This document shows positions 1 to 6,534 of a stretch of DNA of 9,921 bases, one piece after another (positions within the stretch are counted from its first letter, which is position 1; the number at the start of each line of letters is the position of its first letter). The position numbers and the translations under genes were made by a program. Under the pieces are notes generated by a model. It did no database searches. It was not told the DNA's origin and saw only the letters and a list, made by a program, of their open reading frames with translations. The DNA comes from Promethearchaeota archaeon (lineage in GTDB: Archaea; Asgardarchaeota; Lokiarchaeia; Sigyniarchaeales; SOKP01). The DNA lies in the NCBI GenBank assembly GCA_004524385.1, contig SDNM01000032.1:1-9921 (forward strand), written 5' to 3'.

Positions 1-2
1 CA

Positions 3-1124
3 ATTTTTAGAGATTTCACTATAAAAGTCCCTGAAACAGAATCAATTACTTCTATTAAATCAATCTATGAACCTGTAAAAGTTATATTTGAATCTGAGAT
101 ATGTTCTGGTTGCGGATTATGTGCAGCTATTTGCCCTGTAAATTGCCTTGGAATTTATAATGGATTTGGTAAATTTGATGAAAATAAATGCATTCGCTGT
201 GGATTATGTTATTATGTTTGTCCAAGATCATATTTATCTGTAAAATTATTAAATATGGTACAAGCCAATGTTGATGAAATTAAGGATTACAATAATATAG
301 GACCGCATTTTGAAGCATATTCAGCCAGAACAAAAATTAAAGAAATTTCAGAAGTTTGTCAGGATGGAGGTATTTCAAGTACTTGCTTATATTATTTATT
401 AGATAAAAATAAGGTTGATGCTGCGATCGGAGCAAAAATGAGTAATACACTCTGGCGACCAGAACCTTTATTAATAGAAAAAAAGGAAGAAATTATCCAA
501 ACTGCTGGAACGAAATATGTAAATAATCCAAATCTGCAAATTCTTAATGAAGTACAGGAGAAAAAGTTAGCGGTTGTAGGCGTACCTTGTCAAATGCAGG
601 CATTATTAAAATCAAATATCTATGATATAAGTATTCCTTCATTACAAAATATAGAATATCGGATTGGTATTTTTTGTATGGAATCGTTTTCATACGAATC
701 TCTCTTAAAAATATGTGAAATTTTAAAAGTTGATGTGAAGGATGCAAAGAAAATGGATATCAATAAAGGCAAATTTTTTGTTTATACAAACAGTGGAGAA
801 GAACTGAGTGTTCCAATAAAGGAGATCTCACATCTTGGGAGAGAAGATTGCGAATTTTGTTTCGATCTGACATCCGAATCTGCAGATTTATCAGTTGGCT
901 CAATTGGCTCTCCTTCGGGATGGAACACCGTAATCGTAAGGACTGAAAAAGGAAAACAACTATATAATGAGTTACTTGCAAATAAATTGATTGAATCTAA
1001 ACCAATAAATAAAGAAAAATTTGGATTACCTTTACTTAAAAGAATTGCTGGTTCCAAGAGAACTAAATGTAATAAACACGTCACTTCAAATAAAGATAAA
1101 AATAAACGATTCCCTCATTACTAA
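3..1124 (+). CDS. FrhB-like F420 hydrogenase/dehydrogenase beta subunit with two [4Fe-4S] motifs (5' partial)
   Basis: The frame is open from the first bases of the window, so the start lies outside; 373 residues are visible. The first ATG in frame (255) lies after the iron-sulfur domain and is not the true start. Two ferredoxin-type motifs, each CxxCxxCxxxCP, are encoded at about 102-134 and 189-224, so two [4Fe-4S] clusters are expected. The rest matches the FrhB/FdhB N- and C-terminal domains: DGGISS near the beginning, AVVGVPCQMQAL, IGIFCMESFSYE, then CEFC followed by ADLSVGSIGSPSGWNTVIVRTE. Family members are FAD proteins that pass electrons between coenzyme F420, ferredoxin and partner enzymes such as hydrogenases or Fpo/Fqo complexes. 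The partner cannot be named because the upstream neighbour is missing. The family call is firm; the electron donor and acceptor are unknown. The stop is at 1122-1124, and the next gene has its own promoter. Confidence 0.9.
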   Translation: MFRDFTIKVPETESITSIKSIYEPVKVIFESEICSGCGLCAAICPVNCLGIYNGFGKFDENKCIRCGLCYYVCPRSYLSVKLLNMVQANVDEIKDYNNIGPHFEAYSARTKIKEISEVCQDGGISSTCLYYLLDKNKVDAAIGAKMSNTLWRPEPLLIEKKEEIIQTAGTKYVNNPNLQILNEVQEKKLAVVGVPCQMQALLKSNIYDISIPSLQNIEYRIGIFCMESFSYESLLKICEILKVDVKDAKKMDINKGKFFVYTNSGEELSVPIKEISHLGREDCEFCFDLTSESADLSVGSIGSPSGWNTVIVRTEKGKQLYNELLANKLIESKPINKEKFGLPLLKRIAGSKRTKCNKHVTSNKDKNKRFPHY

Positions 1125-1200
1125 TGTTTTTATTATTGGAGCTTTCTACTTAAAATAAAAAAATTAATATTGAATTTAATATTCTCTTCCTTTAATTATA

Positions 1201-1209
1201 ATATAAAAT
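1201..1209 (+). promoter_or_regulatory. TATA-like box for the rps13 cluster
   Basis: ATATAAAAT is centred about 24 nt before the rps13 ATG. There is no Shine-Dalgarno-like sequence between it and the start, so transcription probably begins at or very near the ATG (leaderless). This is inferred from spacing and base composition only. Confidence 0.5.
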
Positions 1210-1228
1210 TAACGTATATGTTCAAATA

Positions 1229-1732
1229 ATGAGCGTTCCAACACCATTAAGACCAAAAAATTTTCGAGAACAAATTTACTTTCGTACTCTTAGAGCACGT
1301 GTGGATGGTAAGGCTAAAGTTGAATTTGGATTAACACAAATTAGAGGGATAGGACCAAGAGTTGCACAAGCTATAGTTAAAATCGCAAAAATTAATCCAG
1401 AATTAAGAATTGGAGCTATTCCAGAAAAAGATCTCAATAGAATCGAAGAAATAATTTTAAATCCTGTAGAAAATGGAATTCCTTACTGGATGGTCAATCG
1501 AAAAAAAGATTTAAGAACAAGCGAAGATCTCCACGTTATTGGCAATAAACTTGAGATCACCGTTAAGCGAGATATCGAAAGAATGAAAAAGATGAAAAGT
1601 TACAAGGGAGTCCGGCATCAATTAAACTTAAAAGTTAGAGGTCAAAGAACAAAAAGCACAGGGAGACATGGTTTAGTGATTGGAGTAAGGAGAAAGAGAA
1701 TAAGAGAACAATCCAAAAAAGAAAAAAAATGA
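1229..1732 (+). CDS. rps13: 30S ribosomal protein uS13 (archaeal S13)
   Basis: This 167-residue protein belongs to the head of the small ribosomal subunit, where uS13 contacts 16S rRNA, the large subunit and P-site tRNA. The helix-hairpin part (IRGIGPRVAQAIVKIA, residues 38-53) and the C-terminal RNA-binding tail (GVRHQ at 127-131, RGQRTKSTGRHG at 137-148) are clear. The length fits archaeal uS13 and is longer than bacterial S13, with an N-terminal lead of about 12 residues and a lysine-rich end. The ATG at 1229 is the natural start: the conserved sequence begins soon after it and a TATA-like box lies about 24 nt upstream. The stop is 10 nt before rps4, so the two are probably co-transcribed. 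Confidence 0.97.
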   Translation: MSVPTPLRPKNFREQIYFRTLRARVDGKAKVEFGLTQIRGIGPRVAQAIVKIAKINPELRIGAIPEKDLNRIEEIILNPVENGIPYWMVNRKKDLRTSEDLHVIGNKLEITVKRDIERMKKMKSYKGVRHQLNLKVRGQRTKSTGRHGLVIGVRRKRIREQSKKEKK

Positions 1733-1742
1733 GAATTGAGAA

Positions 1743-2234
1743 ATGGGAGATCCGAGGCGTTTAAAAAAAAAATATAAGAAACCTGCTCATCCGTTCCAAA
1801 AAGAGAGAATTATTGAAGAATTAGAATTCCTCGGGAGATATGGTCTAAGAAATAAAAGAGAATTCTGGAAATCTCGGACAATGTTAGGAAATTGGAGAGG
1901 AATTGCTCGACATTCCAGAACCTTGTCTAAAGAAAGAGCTGGAGAAGTTCAACAAACATTAATAACCAAATTGAAGCGCTTGGGTATATTGAGTCCTGAA
2001 GCAGAATTCGAAGACGTACTACATCTAACGGTTGAAGATGTTTTAAAAAGAAGACTTCAGTCATTAGTTTACGAAAAAGGGCTTGCTAGTACGATTTACC
2101 AAGCTAGACAATATATTGTTCATGGACATATTCAAGTGGGGAATAAAAAAATAAATGCTCCTTCCTATATTGTAAAAAAGGACGAAGAAGACTTAATTAG
2201 TTTTGTCTCTAGCAGTCCTTTCACAACAAATTAA
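1743..2234 (+). CDS. rps4: 30S ribosomal protein uS4 (archaeal S4)
   Basis: A 163-residue primary 16S rRNA-binding protein of the small-subunit body. The N-terminus (MGDPRRLKKKYKKPAHPF) is typical of archaeal and eukaryotic uS4, which lack the bacterial zinc or long N-terminal region. The S4 RNA-binding domain covers about residues 103-154 and includes ARQYIVHGHIQVGNKKIN. The gene follows rps13 after a 10-nt gap, and only a weak TTGAG lies before the ATG. Translation may therefore be coupled to rps13 or be independent of a Shine-Dalgarno. The order S13-S4-S11 is the conserved archaeal one. The protein looks intact, with every expected segment present; it is slightly shorter at the C-terminus than many archaeal homologues. 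Confidence 0.97.
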   Translation: MGDPRRLKKKYKKPAHPFQKERIIEELEFLGRYGLRNKREFWKSRTMLGNWRGIARHSRTLSKERAGEVQQTLITKLKRLGILSPEAEFEDVLHLTVEDVLKRRLQSLVYEKGLASTIYQARQYIVHGHIQVGNKKINAPSYIVKKDEEDLISFVSSSPFTTN

Positions 2235-2245
2235 TAATAAATAAA

Positions 2246-2251
2246 GGTGAG
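2246..2251 (+). promoter_or_regulatory. Shine-Dalgarno sequence that decides the rps11 start
   Basis: GGTGAG, within AAAGGTGAG, matches the part of the archaeal consensus GGAGGTGAT that pairs with the 16S rRNA 3' end. It ends 5 nt before the AUA codon at 2257, normal spacing for that codon. It is 32 nt from the GTG at 2284, too far for ordinary initiation there. It is the clearest Shine-Dalgarno sequence in the window. Confidence 0.65.
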
Positions 2252-2256
2252 TAAAG

Positions 2257-2649
2257 ATAAGTAAAAGTATAAAGTGGGCCATAGTGCATATTTACAGTTC
2301 GTATAATAACACATTAGTTACTGCCACCGATCTGAGCGGTGCTGAGACATTCGCTAAATGTTCAGGTGGTATGGTAGTCAAAGCGGACCGTAATGAAAGT
2401 AGTCCATATGCAGCAATGCAATGCGGGTTCAGAGTGGCCAACGATCTAAGGGATAAAGACATTAAAGGAATTCATATAAAAGTAAGGGCCCCAGGTGGCA
2501 ATAAAGCTCAAACACCTGGTCCAGGCGCTCAAGCCTGTATTCGCGCCTTGGCCAGATCAGGTCTGCGAATTGGTAGGATTGAAGAAGTAACTCCTAAGAG
2601 CCATGATCACTGTAGACGGAAGGGTGGTCATAGAGGAAGGCGCGTTTAA
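2257..2649 (+). CDS. rps11: 30S ribosomal protein uS11 (archaeal S11), probable AUA start
   Basis: uS11 sits on the small-subunit platform near the mRNA exit and the E site. From 2257 the product is 130 residues, the usual archaeal length. It carries HIYSSYNNT (11-19), TDLSGAE (24-30), the APGGNKAQTPGPGAQA core (78-93) and a basic tail ending RGRRV. The only ATG/GTG/TTG in frame after the upstream stop at 2248-2250 is GTG at 2284. That start would remove KWAI, part of the conserved first beta strand. Starting at ATA 2257 gives MSKSIKWAIVHIYSS, a normal archaeal N-terminus, with GGTGAG correctly spaced upstream. A sequencing error (ATG read as ATA) or a one-base indel after an upstream GTG (2247) is also possible. 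The family call is certain; the start is not. The rpoD gene usual in archaea does not follow. Confidence 0.9.
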   Translation: MSKSIKWAIVHIYSSYNNTLVTATDLSGAETFAKCSGGMVVKADRNESSPYAAMQCGFRVANDLRDKDIKGIHIKVRAPGGNKAQTPGPGAQACIRALARSGLRIGRIEEVTPKSHDHCRRKGGHRGRRV

Positions 2650-2735
2650 ATGATTCTAATTACCCAATCTTATATTATCTCTTTATTGATTAAAGATATT
2701 TCTCTATAGATTTTTAAACTATTAAGATAAATATT

Positions 2736-2765
2736 GGGAGCTTGATAGCTTCTTTAATAAATATT
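2736..2765 (+). terminator. possible terminator of the ribosomal cluster
   Basis: GGGAGCT and AGCTTCT can pair (with two G-U pairs) around a TGAT loop at 2736-2753. An AT-rich stretch with a T5 run at 2764-2768 follows. It lies about 90 nt after the rps11 stop. Archaeal termination mostly needs only T-rich tracts, and several others lie nearby (for example 2711-2715), so the exact site is uncertain. The rest of the 284-nt gap is AT-rich and shows no gene. Confidence 0.3.
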
Positions 2766-2902
2766 TTTATTAATTATAATCTTATTTCGTAAATTTTTTC
2801 AAATTTTTATTAATTTATAGTTATTTTAAATGATGTATACACATAAAAAATAAATTATCGAATTATTATATTAATAATTAAGAATAATTTTTTTCCTAAT
2901 TC

Positions 2903-2912
2903 AATATAAAAA
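2903..2912 (+). promoter_or_regulatory. TATA-like box for the 567-residue protein gene
   Basis: AATATAAAAA is centred about 27 nt before the ATG at 2934, and no Shine-Dalgarno sequence intervenes. This is the spacing expected for a leaderless archaeal mRNA. Confidence 0.45.
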
Positions 2913-2933
2913 ATTTTTTCAAATGGTACTTTT

Positions 2934-4637
2934 ATGAGTGAAGAAGAGATAATTGAAGAAATAAAAAATGTTTTTTTGAAATTAACCGAAGGTGAACCTA
3001 CGCCAGATGATGAAATTGAAGCAAGGGAAATCTTAATTCAAGGCTTCAAACTTCTGAAAGATGAAAATTTAATTCATGGCAAAGCTGATTTAATTGAAGA
3101 TACAATAAATAAATTGGAAAATTGGGATACTTTAGATTTATGGTTCAAAGAAGTAAACGGATTGGCTGAAAATATTACAAAGATGTTGGACCTAAGAGAT
3201 ATGGGAGTAGAATCAGAGTCTACTGACCTCTTAAGTGATTCTAAAGAAGATATAGAATCTAAACCGGAAATTGCTAGTAAAAATATTGATATTACTGAAA
3301 TTGTGGCTCAAGTTTCAGAACAATTTAAAGGAGAAATTGAAGGATTGAAAGGGACAATTGATCTACTTAAGAAAGAGTTACAAAAAAAAGAGGAAGCAAT
3401 TAAAGAACCTTCTCAAGAGCCAGAAGTTCAAGAAGAGATTCCTCAAGAGCCAGAAGTTGAAGAAAAAGCTTCTAATTTAAAAGGCAAACTTGCTCCCCTA
3501 AAAATTAAAATTCCCTTAGTTAAGAAGCCTCAGAAACCCCTAAAGATCAAAGTTCCAATTGAATCTGAAGAGGCAGCTATTGAAAAAATAGGGGATAGTG
3601 GCGTTGATAAAGAAATGGAGCCAGAAATCATAACTGAAGTTCCAAAAGAACCGAGTATTTCACAAGTATCTATAGATGAGCTAAAAGATATGATTGAACC
3701 TAAAGAAGAACCACAAATTACAACAAAACCTAAAAAGAAATCAAAATTGACCCCAATTATTATGGAAGAACCAACTAATGAGAGCAGTTCAGAAATTCCA
3801 TTTAAACCAACCATAGAACCAGAATCAGATGAGGAAAAAGAAAAATCAATACCATTGCCAGTAAAAAAGCCAAAAATCATACAATCTATTACGGAAACAT
3901 CAATGGATACAGAAAAATCCAAGCCATCATCCATTCCATTTGAAATGCCAGAGGAAACTTCAAAAGCTACAGAAAAATCCAAGCTATCAGCCATTCCATT
4001 TGAAATGCCAGAGGAAACATCAAAAACTACAGAAAAATCCAAGCTATCAGTCATTCCATTTGAAATGCCAAAGGAAACTTCAAAAGCTACAGAAAAATCC
4101 AAGCCAACATCCATCCCATTTGGAATGCCAGAGGAAACAGAAGAAGTTAAGGGAGAAACGAAAATTGAACAAAAAGAAGAGTCAACACCTTTAATATTTC
4201 CTAATAAAAAACCTGAAATTATTCCTATTGATGTTGAAGATATAGATACTGAATCAATTAATTCAAGTGGTAAAGATTTGTTTAACGTATTTTCTTCTGT
4301 AGGAGTTGAAACTCCTGAAGAAATAACTTCTAAAGGCAAAAAGAAAAAAGTCGAAAAAGAAAAAATAATTGCTGAAATACCACAAGAGATTAAACCAGTT
4401 CCCATAGCTCATGATGAACCATTGCCCACGGATAAGGATGCTTTATATCAGGAACTAATCGCGCTTGAAGGAAGAAGATATTCATTAGAAAAGGGGTATA
4501 AAGAGTTGAGTAATAATTATAATAGTGGAATTATTGATGATTATGAATATAAAAACCAAAACGAAGGACTTAGAAATAATCTTGATGAAATTAGCTCTCG
4601 AATAGCCAAAATAAGAAGGTTAATCTCAAGTTTATAA
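2934..4637 (+). CDS. 567-residue acidic, mostly disordered protein with repeats and a C-terminal helical hairpin (possible steadiness-box-like)
   Basis: I do not recognise the full protein. Residues 1-90 are a predicted helical domain with aromatic and leucine positions (LENWDTLDLWFKEV). A likely coiled coil covers about 119-157. Residues 158-500 are rich in Pro, Glu, Lys and Ser and look disordered. They include twin LKIKIP/LKIKVP segments near 189-209 and four tandem 20-residue repeats from 326 to about 401 (core IPFEMPEETSK). Residues 504-567 form a helix-turn-helix hairpin with a GIIDDYEY turn and a basic end (RIAKIRRL). This resembles the C-terminal 'steadiness box' of ESCRT-I Vps23/TSG101, where helices flank a GVID turn; it also resembles generic short coiled-coil hairpins. 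There is no signal peptide or membrane segment, so it is probably a cytosolic scaffold or adaptor. The start is supported by a TATA-like box. The stop lies 4 nt from that of nadE on the other strand. Confidence 0.85.
   Translation: MSEEEIIEEIKNVFLKLTEGEPTPDDEIEAREILIQGFKLLKDENLIHGKADLIEDTINKLENWDTLDLWFKEVNGLAENITKMLDLRDMGVESESTDLLSDSKEDIESKPEIASKNIDITEIVAQVSEQFKGEIEGLKGTIDLLKKELQKKEEAIKEPSQEPEVQEEIPQEPEVEEKASNLKGKLAPLKIKIPLVKKPQKPLKIKVPIESEEAAIEKIGDSGVDKEMEPEIITEVPKEPSISQVSIDELKDMIEPKEEPQITTKPKKKSKLTPIIMEEPTNESSSEIPFKPTIEPESDEEKEKSIPLPVKKPKIIQSITETSMDTEKSKPSSIPFEMPEETSKATEKSKLSAIPFEMPEETSKTTEKSKLSVIPFEMPKETSKATEKSKPTSIPFGMPEETEEVKGETKIEQKEESTPLIFPNKKPEIIPIDVEDIDTESINSSGKDLFNVFSSVGVETPEEITSKGKKKKVEKEKIIAEIPQEIKPVPIAHDEPLPTDKDALYQELIALEGRRYSLEKGYKELSNNYNSGIIDDYEYKNQNEGLRNNLDEISSRIAKIRRLISSL
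3909..4139 (+). repeat. four in-frame 60-bp tandem repeats
   Basis: Units start at 3909, 3969, 4029 and 4089, each beginning ACAGAAAAATCCAAG and containing CATTCCATTTGAAATGCC (copy 4 has CATCCCATTTGGAATGCC). The fourth diverges after about 50 bp. Each unit encodes 20 residues (TEKSKxSxIPFEMPEETSKA). The high identity at the DNA level points to recent duplication by slippage or unequal recombination. The unit length keeps the frame. Confidence 0.95.
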
Positions 4638-4641
4638 AAAC

Positions 4642-5400
4642 TTATTTTATTTTAAACATTGGCGGCATATTTGTTTTATGTTCTGCTGATTTTATCATAT
4701 TTATGACTTTTTTTACATCTTTTTCGTTTAAACCTTCAAAAGCTAAAAAATGATCAATCCTATAAATAATTTCATCAAGTAAATCGTAAGTTAAGCCAAT
4801 TTCATCCTCATCAGTTTGCCCTTCCCATAATCCCGCTGAGGGTGGCTTATTGATAATTTTATCAGGAATTCCTAAAACTCTCGCAATTTCTCTAACTTCT
4901 GCTTTATATAACGCACCAATCGGTTCAAAATCAACCCCTCCATCGCCATATTTAGTAAAATATCCTATAGCAATTTCTGTTCTATTTCCTGTCCCTGCTA
5001 CAAGATAATTTCCAAAGGATTGTCCCATATAATACAACATTGTCATTCTAAGACGAGGTTTAATATTGGCTTGTGCTATTTTATTACTTTTTATTTGAGT
5101 TGGCAAAACTTTCAAGAATTCTTTATATACTGAAGTTAAATCTGAAATTATAAAAGTTATCCCTAAATGCGAGGCAATTGCCCTAGCATCCTCAAGATCT
5201 TGAGGTATGGATTCGCAAGGTAAACCTAAACCTAAAACATTCTCTGCTCCAATCGCATTAACACTTAAAGCAGCAATAACTGAGCTATCTATTCCACCAC
5301 TTAATCCTAATACAATTCCTTTCGCACCAGCAGAAGCTACATAGTTTTTTATCCAATTTTGGATATCTGAAGTCAGTTTTTCATAATTTAATTTACGCAT
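4642..5400 (-). CDS. nadE: NH3-dependent NAD(+) synthetase
   Basis: The enzyme converts deamido-NAD+ with ATP and ammonia to NAD+, the last step of NAD synthesis, in the cytosol. The ATP-pyrophosphatase loop SGGIDSS is at residues 34-40. Other family blocks follow: NIKPRLRMT (112-120), GTGNRTE (136-142), GDGG (152-155) and KPPSAGLWEGQTDEDE (185-200). With 252 residues and no nitrilase-type glutaminase domain, it is the short ammonia-using type. I chose the ATG at 5398-5400. The frame continues upstream to an ATG at 5490, but those 30 residues are AT-rich, hydrophobic and unlike the family, and they fall in the promoter region shared with the divergent gene at 5530. The gene appears to stand alone. 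No key residue is missing. Confidence 0.96.
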   Translation of the reverse strand: MRKLNYEKLTSDIQNWIKNYVASAGAKGIVLGLSGGIDSSVIAALSVNAIGAENVLGLGLPCESIPQDLEDARAIASHLGITFIISDLTSVYKEFLKVLPTQIKSNKIAQANIKPRLRMTMLYYMGQSFGNYLVAGTGNRTEIAIGYFTKYGDGGVDFEPIGALYKAEVREIARVLGIPDKIINKPPSAGLWEGQTDEDEIGLTYDLLDEIIYRIDHFLAFEGLNEKDVKKVINMIKSAEHKTNMPPMFKIK

Positions 5401-5497
5401 ATAAAAATCATTTTTAGTAATAATTATTAAATAAATTAATAGAAAATATTTTGAAAATTTTTTTATAACTGTTATTATAATATTATACAAAGTAAAA

Positions 5498-5507
5498 TTT
5501 AATAAAA
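5498..5507 (+). promoter_or_regulatory. TATA-like box for the 141-residue protein gene
   Basis: TTTAATAAAA is centred about 28 nt before the ATG at 5530. CTATAAATAG at 5511-5520 looks more TATA-like but is too close to the ATG for a leaderless start. The box lies in the 129-bp divergent region shared with nadE. Confidence 0.4.
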
Positions 5508-5529
5508 AATCTATAAATAGGTCATAAAT

Positions 5530-5955
5530 ATGGCTGAAGAATTTAATAGTATTGTTGATTCCTCCTACGATAACGCAGAGAATAATGCCGTTTTCTGGGC
5601 TTATACAAAAGATTACATCTTCGGAATGGTTCCTGCTAATCCAGATGGCTCACAATGGACAGAGATTTCCTATACTTTTGAAGATCCTGATGATCCATTG
5701 GTTAAAACAGAACGAGATGCCGAATTATCCTTCCAATTTCTCTTAGAAGAAGTATCTAAAGGTATTTCTTTTTATGTGGAAGATCTAAACGTGAATAATA
5801 TAAAAGACTTCGCTAAATCTATCGAATCAAAACCTGGTCCTGAAAAAATTAACGCTTTAATATCCGAGTTAATTAATAATCCGAGCGCATATTCTGCAAA
5901 TCTTCCGATCATTAAAGATAAAGCTGGATTACAAACTTTAAAAGATAAATTATAA
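5530..5955 (+). CDS. unknown acidic protein, 141 residues
   Basis: I do not recognise a family. The product is soluble and acidic, with no signal peptide or membrane segment. The N-terminal half suggests beta strands around residues 20-34 (AVFWAYTKDYIFGMV) and 43-50 (WTEISYTF), separated by a polar PANPDGSQ turn. The second half looks helical (residues 61-80 and 90-118), with a short C-terminal helix. The mixed alpha/beta pattern could form one small domain, but no catalytic motif is visible. Codon use and the upstream TATA-like box support a real gene. Its stop codon (5953-5955) directly touches the stop of the opposing gene at 5956, so the two transcripts must overlap at their 3' ends. Confidence 0.75.
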   Translation: MAEEFNSIVDSSYDNAENNAVFWAYTKDYIFGMVPANPDGSQWTEISYTFEDPDDPLVKTERDAELSFQFLLEEVSKGISFYVEDLNVNNIKDFAKSIESKPGPEKINALISELINNPSAYSANLPIIKDKAGLQTLKDKL

Positions 5956-6447
5956 TCAAATGTAAAGGTTTTTCCTCTGGGGATACTTTTTATAGAATTC
6001 TTGATCAATTCTCTTAGCCAACTGATAACCTAAATTTGAATCTCTTTCGGAAATTATTTTTTTTATGTAATCTCCATGATGTTGAGAAAATTTTTCAATT
6101 CCCGCGGCTACCACGCTTTTATCTTTTTTAATTGGTACTACCATACCAAAAAGTCTGATCATATCTTCTTGAGTCAATTTTTTTCCAATCTTTTCATCAA
6201 TATCTTGGTCAATCTTCCTTACAATAGTGCCCATAGATAAAGCTGAATAAGGACTTAGCATTTTTGACTTTAGCCAGTAGGCATTAGGCTTTTTTTGGAT
6301 AAAAGTGTCAGAATTACCGTGTTCATCTTTTGAGCCAATTAGACTCCACTCTTTTGGATCCTTATCATATTCTTTTTTCATTTTTTTAACAAGATCCGAA
6401 ATGGGAGCAATCCCATAGTAATCTTCTTTCTTCTTCTTATCCGTCAT
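5956..6447 (-). CDS. unknown basic protein, 163 residues
   Basis: I do not recognise a family. The product is lysine-rich, especially at the N-terminus (MTDKKKKED and KKMKKEYDKD), with no membrane segment. Residues 13-25 and 72-104 look helical. A central stretch contains the aromatic/proline pattern PNAYWLKSKMLSPYSALSMG (54-73). The C-terminal third is helical and ends with a basic, tyrosine-containing tail (FYKKYPQRKNLYI). The charge would suit binding to a nucleic acid or an acidic partner, but nothing shows that directly. The start is supported by a TATA-like box about 22 nt upstream, and there is no Shine-Dalgarno sequence. It is divergent from the methyltransferase gene (87-bp gap) and meets the 141-residue gene stop to stop. 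Confidence 0.75.
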   Translation of the reverse strand: MTDKKKKEDYYGIAPISDLVKKMKKEYDKDPKEWSLIGSKDEHGNSDTFIQKKPNAYWLKSKMLSPYSALSMGTIVRKIDQDIDEKIGKKLTQEDMIRLFGMVVPIKKDKSVVAAGIEKFSQHHGDYIKKIISERDSNLGYQLAKRIDQEFYKKYPQRKNLYI

Positions 6448-6464
6448 TATCCCAATAATAATAA

Positions 6465-6473
6465 GTATATTTA
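6465..6473 (-). promoter_or_regulatory. TATA-like box for the 163-residue protein gene
   Basis: On the minus strand TAAATATAC lies about 22 nt before the ATG at 6447, consistent with a leaderless transcript. It lies next to the CTATA-AAAA-TATAG palindrome. Confidence 0.4.
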
Positions 6474-6474
6474 A

Positions 6475-6488
6475 CTATAAAAATATAG
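6475..6488. repeat. short palindrome in a divergent promoter region
   Basis: CTATA-AAAA-TATAG is a perfect inverted repeat with 5-bp arms, followed by a further TATAG at 6495-6499. It lies between two divergent genes and could act as a TATA box in either direction or as an operator. In AT-rich DNA such a short palindrome can arise by chance. Confidence 0.3.
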
Positions 6489-6534
6489 AGAAAATATAGC
6501 ATAAGAAGTTATTTTAAATAGACTCATATTTCCT

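Noticed and set aside
2284..2286. GTG as the start of rps11
   Set aside because: It would remove conserved residues (KWAI) of the first strand and leave the Shine-Dalgarno 32 nt away; kept only as a fallback.
3940..4194. 84-residue Lys/Gln-rich plus frame within the repeats
   Set aside because: It is a frame-shifted shadow of the 60-bp repeats inside the larger gene, with no start signal of its own.
3530..4405. 291-residue open frame on the minus strand inside the disordered protein gene
   Set aside because: Its product is Ser/Gly/Val/Phe-rich low-complexity sequence that simply mirrors the repeats on the plus strand; the plus frame has the promoter and the structured ends.
5401..5490. 30-residue N-terminal extension of nadE with a hydrophobic stretch
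   Set aside because: It looks like translated AT-rich promoter DNA. The NadE family starts near MRKLNYEK, and the divergent gene's promoter region begins just upstream.
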